Shown here piece after piece: positions 9,231 to 17,920 of a stretch of DNA of 64,000 bases; position 1 is the stretch's first letter, and every line of letters starts with the position of its first letter. A program made the translations under genes and the position numbers. This stretch comes from Gnetum montanum (Eukaryota; Streptophyta; Gnetopsida; Gnetales; Gnetaceae). The DNA lies in the NCBI GenBank assembly GCA_015680685.1, contig MNCI01025366.1:181455-245454 (forward strand), written 5' to 3'. The notes beneath the pieces are model-generated. The model saw only the letters and a list, made by a program, of their open reading frames with translations. It was not told where the DNA came from and made no database searches.

Positions 9231-9690
9231 ACTGTGTTTTTATTACATGGCACGTGTTGCGCATCGGTGGTTGCAAATTGCTTAAGCAACATCTTTGCTA
9301 GGTCGCAGTAGGATTGCAGGTGCATAGCTTTGTAGGCGTAGACCTCGGTGATTTGATTCCGACTAGTTGTGAATCTTCCCGAATTGCCAGGTGTTGTATG
9401 CATAGTGCTCAGGTAGTTAAGAGACCTCTAAGTAGCTCCTCGTATTCTGCCATGTTGTTGGTGCAAGGGAACATAAATCGATAAGTGGATGGATGAATTT
9501 TCCTAGAAGGGAACGTAATTATGGCAGCAGCACTACCTCCTCACGTGGTTGAGGCACCGTCAAAATGTAAGGTGGCTTCGAAATGCGACGGGATGACGTT
9601 GACATTGCTAACGTATTCGTCTGGGAATTCGAGGTCTATGGTTGCCTGGTCGTCGACTGGCAAAGTTGTGAGTTGGGTCGCTATGGCTTG
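9231..9690 (-). pseudogene. Second (archaeal-type) RNase H domain, element A pol
   Basis: After the usual retroviral RNase H comes a second RNase H fold. The minus strand shows LHFDGAST near 9560, TNNMAEYEELL near 9440, and VYAYKAMHLQSYCDLAKMLLKQF with HVPCNKNTVVDTLATL at about 9350-9220. The DGAS, NNMAEYE and D-x-LA pattern is the archaeal-type RNase H found in Tat-lineage plant gypsy elements. It therefore places this pol in the Tat lineage. Confidence 0.8.
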
Positions 9691-10130
9691 ACCCTTTGTC
9701 GATGATTAACTTACATAACATAGATCGAACTCTGCGGTTTGCCTTCCATCGGGCTATCTTGCTACCTTCATATAAGTTGTTAGTAATAACCCGGAGTATA
9801 TTGCTTTTGCAAATAATATTGGTTGTACTGCAAAACAGGTAATGCTACCACTTTTTTAGCACGAACACTAAGGCCAAGCAATTCCTCTCCACTTCATTAT
9901 ATTTTACCTCATGTGCTATTGACACATGACTCAGATAATACACTGGTATCTCAGAACCATTGTCTCGTTTCTGGCATAGCAGTGCCATGACAGATGTGTC
10001 GGAGGTGGCTAGGTAGACAAAGAAGGGTCTATCCCTTTGTGGCGGATGCACAGTCGGAAGACGTGAGAGTTCCTTCTTCAGGTCATCGAAGGCTTATTGA
10101 CACTAGGTTGTCCATTCGAAGTTAACTCCC
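9691..10130 (-). pseudogene. Retroviral-type RNase H, element A pol
   Basis: The minus strand encodes FFVYLATSDTSVMALLCQ (the start of the domain, near 10030-9970) and YYLSHVSIAHEVKYNEVE followed by RNCLALVFVLKKW (9940-9848), the hallmark of the RNase H that follows RT. Stops follow at 9845 and near 10100. Confidence 0.85.
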
Positions 10131-11280
10131 TTCTTTAGAAGATGTTGCATGGGGTGTAACTTGTCGATCAACCTTGCTATAAACCTTCAAATGAATTGCA
10201 CTCTACCTTGCAAACCACGTAACTCCTTCAGGTTTGTGGAAGGCGCTAGGTTGATGATGGCCTTGACTTTGTCAGGGTCCACCTATATTCTAGCCTCCGA
10301 TACTACGAATCCTAACATGCATCCAATTTTCACCTTGAAGACGCATTTCTTAGGATTGAGGAGTAAGTCATGCATTTGGCAACATTTGAGGACTACCCCT
10401 AGATCTCATGGGTGATCAGTTGCCTTCTTGGACTTGACTGCTATATCATTTAATGTTTCTAGGATGTAATCACTAAAAATATAAGTCATGGCTCACTGGT
10501 AGGTCGCTCCAGCGTTCTTGAGCCTGAAGGACATCATGGTATAGCAGAAGCTCCCCCATGGGGTCATGAAGGTTGTTGATAGCTAGTGCTCTGGGTTAAT
10601 GCAGATTTGGTTGTACCCGAAGAAACCATCCATGAAGGATAGCAGAGCATGGCCAGTCGTGGTGTCGATGAGCTGATCTATGCTAGGAAGTGGGCAATTA
10701 TCTTTGATCATTGCCTTGTTCAAGTCCCGGAAGTCTATACAGATTTGTATTACTCCCGTTTTCTTTGAAACCACGACGACGTTAGACACCCACTCTAAAT
10801 AGTCAACCGCGCAGATGAAACCTGCTTGGTATAGCTTGGTGATTTCATCTCTTACAGCTAGTGTAACTTTTAACTTAAGTTTGCGAGCCTTCTACTTAAC
10901 TGCCTTCACATGTGGGTCTAGGACGATGTTGTGCTGAATCAACCATGGATCCAGACCTGGCATCTTGCTGTACAACCATGCGAAGTCATCGATGTTATCT
11001 TGCAGAATCTTTGCTACGCTTTTGTGTATTTGTGTGTCTAGGAGGGAGCTGAGTCTTAACATTTTCACCTCTCCCTTTGACATGGCCACAGGTGTCTCAA
11101 CGAGAGGATCCTCGGTTACATCCCTGGCCTCTAAGTCTAGGGCTTAGACCAAATGCTTGGACTAGTCTGGGGATGCTTCTAAGGCTGCTATGGTGCTAGT
11201 TGTGGTCAACCTCCAGTCGATCATATTGGGGTTCAACTGTCTCGCTAGCTTTCCCTGTGACCTTGCTATCATTAAAGACA
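10131..11280 (-). pseudogene. Reverse transcriptase (RT), element A pol
   Basis: RT copies the element RNA into DNA. An N-terminal linker from about 11280 includes DDFAWLYSKMPGLDPWLI. Then come VVVVSKKTGVIQICIDFRDL and NKAMIKDNCPLPSIDQLID (10790-10680), LLSFMDGFFGYNQI, MMSFRLKNAGATYQ, and NPKKCVFKVKIGCMLGFVV. The catalytic YxDD box reads TLND (near 10455), so the first catalytic Asp is Asn. In-frame stops lie near 10895, 10583, 10490 and 10410. The pol frame opens with its own segment at 11280 and is not joined to the protease at 17071. Confidence 0.88.
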
Positions 11281-11429
11281 TGGAAAGGTCATGATGGATT
11301 CCCATCTCTTGCTTGACCTTCCATCATAAGATGAAATGCTAGTTAAGTGGCATCTATTGGCAGAGATTTCATGTAACAAAAATTTGCAAAGTAGCGAATA
11401 GATGCAACTTGTGAAGTGTGAAGGTTGCA
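11281..11429 (-). other. Region upstream of RT frame
   Basis: An open minus frame of 88 codons (11272-11538) crosses this stretch but shows no domain. It may hold the start of the pol reading frame. Confidence 0.25.
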
Positions 11430-11880
11430 AGTTTACCAATTTAAGGTCATGGCAGACTGCCAAGGCACAAGAGCGTAGAACTACTAAAAGTATAAAACTG
11501 CTGATGTAAAGTGTTAAGTTGTGATATACAAATGCCAAATGGCTAATTTATTTTCATTTTGGACTGCCAAATTACAACATGCGAAATCTTAACACGCAAA
11601 ATAATAGTATGCGAAGGGAAGTTACAAGTGTGAGAAGTGCTAAGTCGTTAATGTGAAAATACGAACTGCAGACACAAAAACATGAAACCACTAGAAATTG
11701 CAACACCGCCCATGTGGAAGAAGATGCGCAAACCGCTAATGTAAGCATGCGGTGTTGTTAGTTTAATGTCATTGTGAACCGCTAGGGGGTAACCATGCTA
11801 CAGCTGCTTAGTTTGAGGTCTTTTCGGACCGGTCGTATTGCGATTGGCGGGATTACTAGTTTAAGGTCTTTTCGGACCCT
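11430..11880. repeat. AGTTTA/GTC-GAC motif array (before RT)
   Basis: Looser array than the others. Copies at about 11436 (CAATTTAAGGTCATGGCAGA), 11537, 11758 (AGTTTAATGTCATTGTGAAC), 11807 and 11855 (AGTTTAAGGTCTTTTCGGAC). Between them lies A-rich sequence with repeated ATGCGAA/AACACGCAAA words. Confidence 0.7.
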
Positions 11881-12216
11881 TAACTAAAAATATATATATA
11901 TTTTTGTTTTCAGGAAGATAGGTAGCTGGCTTGAAGTATGTCAAGGCTTTAATGCTAATAGTGCTACAATGTCGTGGCAAGCACGCTACGCTTTACGGTG
12001 CACTCCGCATTAATCAGAGAGAGAGGGAAGCAAGTTTCCCCATCTTGTCATTACAACCATATATAGGGGTTAAACCCTGGCAATTTTTCTATTTTCACCG
12101 TAAGAGTGCAGAGCCTACATCGGAGCACAAGGTGATTTTGGAGCACGAGGCAATTGTGTTAATCGACTAGTAAGGTGAGTTTTTACAGCGAAAGATGTAA
12201 ATTTACAAGTAGGACA
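11881..12216 (+). other. 5' flank of the antisense gene
   Basis: Begins with a short (TA)n run at 11889-11900, then a pyrimidine stretch ending in CAG (11902-11914) that resembles a splice acceptor. A 79-codon open plus frame (11931-12170) shows no domain. It could hold upstream untranslated exons. Confidence 0.3.
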
Positions 12217-12330
12217 ATGGCTCCTAAGACTTATCTGGTGCTTGCAAAGGTTAAGGAGGCGAAGAAGACCCTGGGGCACGTGTCACAAGCGCGCGTTGTA
12301 GTGCGAAAGAGCATACCGTTGACCCAGTAG
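12217..12330 (+). other. Candidate first coding exon of the antisense gene
   Basis: ATG at 12217 opens a basic 37-codon stretch (begins MAPKTYLVLAKVKEAKKTLG) ending at a TAG followed by GTTACC, a possible donor at 12331. A pyrimidine-rich stretch and the acceptor TGTCATGCAG at 12863 would follow. The phase of this donor (0) does not fit the frame of the next exon, so the join is unproven. Confidence 0.35.
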
Positions 12331-12863
12331 GTTACCATGTTTCTTTTTTCTCTTCATTTTGCACTTTCTATTATTCTCTACTCTTATTTTGCATTTTATT
12401 TGTTTTGCATCCATTCTTGGCTACCTGTGTTTTCTATGGTTTCGTCAATTTAGCCTTTGCATCGTTGCCATCGCCGTTTCGGTTGTGGCGGATGCATAAG
12501 CGTTGTGTCATGATTGCATGCAAGGCCACTGAAACCGCCACTACCGTGGTTGTCATAACTGTGGGGGCTAGGGCAGTTTAAGTCACTTGACCCTAGCATA
12601 CCATAACATAAACCCTTGGAAGGGCTAGGCCATGTGTGATGCAGCAATGCGACATGTGTTTTCTTATAGCATGTTGTCAATTGCTTCGTTGCTACGCTAG
12701 GCTTATTCACAGGCTCTTTCTACACTAGGCTTTCATGCCTTTGCTACGCTATGTACAGGTGGAGGGTTATGCTACGATATATACATGGACTGCTAGACAT
12801 TGCTACATTGCGTGTGTATTGCCTTTGAGTATGAAGCTAACGTTTGCTAATTATGTCATGCAG

Positions 12864-15800
12864 GGCTAGGCTGAGATCGAGGCTGATCGTTTTGGAAGTT
12901 AGAGGAGTACTGTGCCATGTGAGCAAACCTGTGGCCAGCGTCCCTCCTCCCCAGATATGTTTGGGAGAGTGAGCAGTCTAATTTAGAGACAGGGCATGGG
13001 ACTTTTTGTAATTCCTTCTCGACCGCTTTAGCGTGATCGCTCGGTCCTCCCTAGAAGAGGTGGCAGCATCTGGCATAATAGAGGCCATGTTGCCTAGGGC
13101 AAGTCACGGCGTTCTGAGGTTTTTTACTGATGGGGCAGTAATGAGCAGGCAGGGAGAGGGATCTAGCCAACACTCAATAGGGTTAAGGCATTTATCCTGG
13201 ATCTGGGACATGCCTGAATACAACTGCTACCACAAGTACAACACATTCTTCCTCGCACGTTACATGATGATGTGCTTTCAGAACCCACAGGGGACTATCT
13301 ATTATGCTGGCGGGCGAGTTTTGCAACCTTGCTCCGCTGTGTTGTGCAAAGCTCGCCATATTGGCTGAATGCTAAGGGTATGTGTTTGTCACCAGGTTCT
13401 TCATTAATGATGATGGGGTTCACAACCAATCAGGTCTGTTGGCTACGGTACAGCTAGCCCTATAAGAGTTCTCTTCTACTAAGAACCTGCGGGCGGGTGT
13501 GATCGGTCAGTGCAGGGGAGAATACCATACCTACCCAAGCACATCTTACATTCCTTACAATTAGTGTAAGAGGAAGGGTTGGCTAGATAAGGAGTGGGTA
13601 GAGCCCTTCAAGCTGGTCACGGTTGAAGAAGCTATGATGGTTAAACTCTCGTTGTTCCTGTTGCCATATAGGCTGGGTGGGTCAAATAGTAAGCATTACA
13701 TGCTCAAGTGTTTTTGCAATCCATGTATTTTTTACATCACCATGCTAAGCGTGTTTTGCGAAAATTGTTGCAGGGGCAAAGAAACCCTAGGAGGTGACGG
13801 TGGTAACCGTCGAGATGAAGGGGGCCAACATCTACTTCAAATATGGTGAAGTAGTAGCGTGCCAATGCTGGTTGGACCAGGGGGCCTCAGATTCTTTAGT
13901 CGAGAATGTCTAAAAGGTGGGGCTTATGGATCTGTTCGTGGCCCCAAATCCTAGCATTCCAACCGTCAAGATGCTTTCCCTAGTCAACTCCTTCTCTGAG
14001 AGGGCAGGCCATTTTCGCACACGCGTTCGAATCGTGTGAGTGGTCATTAAAATCAATGACCAGCTCTTTACGGACCTGTTTGGTATTCTTGCCAACAACA
14101 TCCCCATAGGGTTGAGGTGCAAGCAGGAGTTGACCCTCATGAAGAAGGATCTTGAGGAATGGTTGTGGCTTGTTAAAGAGCGAAAGGGGTTCCCCATGGA
14201 TAAGCTTAAGGATAGCCCTGCCATGGGGATTTATCTAGTTTTTCGTGCCTGCACATTCCCCCAATTTCTCACCCAAGGGAAGGTCCTAGGGCTTGAGGCC
14301 TGGATAATGCGGGAGGTTATGGAAGAAGGGACCAATTACAACTAGGCTAGCTTCATATGTAAGGGCTTGCAAGCTGAGATTTTGGGACTCCGTGAAAAAA
14401 TGGAGTCTCGCTCCAACATACACTATGCCTTCTACATAGGCTTTCTGAAGCACTTCGTGGAGTTTCTGGTGGCTCGAGAGGATGGGGTCTAGGCCATACA
14501 AGATCACAACCAAATTCCCAAGCCATGGATTCACTAGATCCTCTGGAGTACGTGAGCCCAAGATCCCCCTAAAATGATCAGGGAGTCATTGTCTGTGATA
14601 ACTAAAGATCTGGCGACTCGCAGTGTCCGTGGCCAGGACAGCGTAGGAGAGACACCCCCTACTATAGCCAGTAGCATGACGTGGGGGAAACATCTTGTAG
14701 CCGAGACTATGCCCAAGGAGTTGTGAAGGAAGAGACCTCCCCCAACCAGGGAAACCCTTCATGTGGAGGAAGAGGGGGGACAAAGACTACGGCTTAAGCT
14801 GCAGAGGATGAAACCCCCCATTGGTAAATGTTTCTATGTAATGCTTACTTTGCTATTGTTTGCTACACTATGCTACGCTAGGTTGTGTAGCGTAGCGTAG
14901 CATCTACTTAGAGCTAATTTGTTTTGAATCAACGCTAACATGCTTCTTTGCTAGCAGAGGAAGAGGAAGAAGAAGAAGGTGATGAAGAAGTGTCTGCCCC
15001 TCAAATGAGGGCGAAAAATCAAGACGCAGAGGCCCTAGTCTCGAAGGAAAGGGTCTTGGTCAAGAATAAGAGAGCTCCTGTCTCTAGGGCAGGGGCTCTT
15101 GTCATTAGGGAGCCTCCTATCGACGAAGAGGTACCTCCCTTGAATAAAAAAGATGCTAGTCTCCTGAAAGGAAAGGCACCAGCGCATGAGGAAGGGCCCT
15201 GTATGGACTTGGCAGGACCTTCCGCCAAGGCTACAACCCTCAACTTGCATCGGCAAGAAGAAAGACCGCAGTCAGATGCTGGTAAGTTCGGCGATACGTC
15301 TGCCTTATCGTAGTCCATTTTGCCCATTGCTAATATGCTTAATTATGTAACAGGTGCTACTGTTGATGCCGTGGAACCTTCTCCAATTCGTGTGGAGTCA
15401 TGGGCTAAGATCGCTGACAAGTTTACATTCATGTAGGGACTTGTCAACAACATGATCAGACACCTTCAGCAGGCGGACCCTGACGCGGGTAAATAGTAGT
15501 GTCAAATGCTCCTATGTTGTTGTGCTAAAACTTTTAAATTTGTTGCTTTTGTTATGCTAACGCGATTGTTATGCTCTTCGTGTTGACATAGCCTCTTGGC
15601 TCAAATGGGACCTGGCACAACCCATGAAAGTTGGTGCCATGCCTACACTCTCACCTAACATGACCCAGGTGTCTCATCACATGTTTGATGAGGCTTACAA
15701 GTGCATCTTACACTTGGCATGCTCTCTGTGGGAGTGTAAGCGCATCAACAAGGACCTATGGAAATGGGTCCAAAGGGCTGAGCAAAGAGAGGTCGAACTA

Positions 15801-16636
15801 GTCATTGATGTGGAGGATCTTAGGTTGAGGAATGAGTTCCTTGTAAACCATAACCCTGACGTTGAGGACTGGCGCAAGGCTGTAAAAAATTACGCCAGAT
15901 TTTGGATGGTCGTTCGTCAGAACGTTGAATCCGCTCGCGAGATAGTCGAACAATAAATGCATATGGAGTTGCTAACCCAGAAGTGTCAAGACATGAAAGA
16001 TATCATCGCTAATATTTTCGAATGGGGGTGAACCCAGAGAAACCAAAAACATGTGTACAAGCTGGAGAATGACACCCATCAAAAGCTGTACACAGACGCT
16101 ACTGTGGAGGCATTCACGTATGAAGCATTTGTGAATGCCATTGGCACTTCTAAGGCCTATCCTAAGTTTAAAGAGCAGATGAAGGTTACAGAATCTCCTG
16201 ATTTGAACATAGACCTTCCTACAGGAGAGACCGCAACCACCTCCCTTTCCCTGGGACCTCTAAAATGGATGACCATGGAAAGGAAGAAAGCCATCGCTGT
16301 GAATGCTAAACCTAGCAATAGGCATTGGATGGACATCATGACAAAGGAGATCTAGCATCACCTCAGGCTTGGTCTAGACTGGATACCCTTTGAGATCGAT
16401 GCAAGCACCTCTCAAGTTAGTCGCTTTACTATGTAGATACTCATGCTATGTTGTAATTCGCATTTGTTGCCCTAACTGACTACTTCATTCCTATGATGCA
16501 GCCTCTAGATGAGGGTGCAAGGCCCGTAGAGGGAGGGAATGAAGAATCTGCAGAGGGCAATGTAGGGGAGGATGATGCACAAGCAGATGAAGTAGAAGGG
16601 AGCGGCGAGGACGATGCAAATAGAGATAACCCATGA
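12864..16636 (+). pseudogene. Unrecognised multi-exon gene, antisense to element A
   Basis: Six exons on the plus strand: 12864-13688, 13774-14823, 14958-15281, 15354-15488, 15592-16415, 16502-16636. All five introns (85, 134, 72, 103, 86 bp) begin GT and end AG. Codon phases match across every join (phases 1, 1, 1, 1, 0), and this order ends in a stop at 16634-16636. That agreement is hard to get by chance. The protein would be about 1,100 residues: a globular N-terminal half (with NTFFLARYMMMCFQNPQ and VFVTRFFINDDGVHNQSGLL), a middle with KKDLEEWLWLVKERKGFP, a Lys/Glu-rich low-complexity exon, a helical segment (INKDLWKWVQRAEQREVELV), and an acidic C-terminal tail. I recognise no domain. 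A frameshift near 13300 and about a dozen in-frame stops make this copy defective. It sits between protease and RT of element A on the opposite strand. Antisense extra ORFs are known in Tat-lineage elements, so it may be an element-borne gene rather than a host gene. Confidence 0.65.
14872..14896. repeat. GCTACGCTA hairpin in an intron
   Basis: GCTACGCTA (14872-14880), a 7-base loop, then its exact complement TAGCGTAGC (14888-14896), inside the second intron of the antisense gene. The same words form palindromes in the TGAAACACC-family LTRs. Confidence 0.8.
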
Positions 16637-17070
16637 CAGCATGGGATTTTCTTTTTGAAATTTTTGAGATTTTGAAGTTTTTGTAAAATTTTTGCAAACA
16701 TTGCCAAAAAGCGAAAGTTTTGAGTAAAATGAAAAACTTTGGACAAGAAACTGATTTTTTGTTAGCTTGCATATCATGTAAAGTTTTCATGCTTCCATAT
16801 GCTATTTTTAAGCCATTTTGGACCATTTCCAAAAGAGATAGTATGTTAATGAAGCAAAAAGCGATGATGCTAGTTTTAGGACATTTCGGGATGTTAGTGT
16901 AGCATGCCAAAAGAATAGCATGCTAGCAAAGCAGAAAGCAACGATGCTAGTTTTAGGCCATTTCAGGCCATAGCGTAGCATGCCAATATGATGGCATGTT
17001 AACAGAAGTGGCAAATGTACAAGGGATGACAACAGGGTGGGAAGTAGTGGGGTTACTACGCTACGTGTAG
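16637..17070. repeat. Spacer with AGTTTTAGGCC-type motif copies
   Basis: Copies of the array motif in its GGCC form occur near 16801, 16868 (GCTAGTTTTAGGACATTTCG) and 16946 (GCTAGTTTTAGGCCATTTCA). Duplicated words GCATGCCAAAAGAATAGCAT and GCATGCCAATATGATGGCAT lie between them. The stretch separates the end of the antisense gene from the end of the protease on the other strand. Confidence 0.65.
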
Positions 17071-17920
17071 CTACCTCTTGACCCATCGTGGGTTGATCGA
17101 AACGTAAGGCCGAGGTGTTTTACTAAGGCCTTTGTTCATATCATCGTCCTCTTCTTGGAAGGGTAACTCAACCCATGCATTTTCGATTTGGGAGATGACT
17201 CGCTGAGCTGATCTTTCCATTGGATGGTTAATGCATGTGCGAGCAGGCGTCTCACTCTTAGAGGTTGTGACCTCTGAACCCTGCTCCATGTCTACATTAC
17301 TAATTTCTTGTGTCACTATTGCGTCACCATGGATCACCACCTCCCTGCCTGCGTATGGGAAGTGAATCTCCTGGTGTATAGGCAAGGAGACAGCCCTAAG
17401 TTGCGCTAACCATGATCTTCCCAAGATTAGGTTAAACCTGGGCATTTCCTCGACCATGATGAATGTTGCTTCTATGGGGAACTGATCCCCTGCTACAAAG
17501 TTTATGTGAGCAGTTCCCTTCACTAGGACACGTGCCCCGTTGAAGGATCTCAGACATGATGTCTTTGTGGGTTTGATCTAGTCGACCAATCCCAACTTGT
17601 CCACAATAGGGAAGTGAATGACATTCGTGGCAGCCCCGTCATCAACGTGTACCCTTTAGATCTGGTGTTGGCCGACCCCAATTGTGATGAAGAGAGGCAC
17701 CGTAGTCACTTGACTCCCTTCAAGGTCCTCCCTAATGGTGTTGTCATGAAAAGTCAATCAAGGTGTCGCGACGGTTATAGAAGGAAGCATGACCGAGTGG
17801 ATCGCTTCCTCTTCCGCTGGCATGTTCTCATCGAGCAGAATCATCATTAACATGCGGATTAGAGCCTCGTGGTGGGGTACAGATGTCATGACTAGGTCGT
17901 ACAAGCTCATTATAGCATTT
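17071..17920 (-). pseudogene. Aspartic protease (PR), element A
   Basis: The catalytic motif VDDGAATNV lies near 17630-17655 and RFNLILGRSWLAQ near 17400-17440, with the long frame 17523-17071 intact. It closely matches the element B protease. The C-terminal tail is acidic (EEDDDMNKG) and ends NPRWVKR then stop at 17071. As in element B the frame stops here instead of running into RT. A stop near 17580 and one near 17660 break the N-terminal part. Confidence 0.8.

Noticed and set aside
13378-13395. Possible mini-intron GTATGTGTTTGTCACCAG
   Set aside because: Only 18 bases long, too short to splice; the surrounding frame reads through it.
14286-14783. Minus-strand frames opposite the antisense gene
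   Set aside because: They are shadows; the plus strand keeps frame across introns and the minus strand does not.
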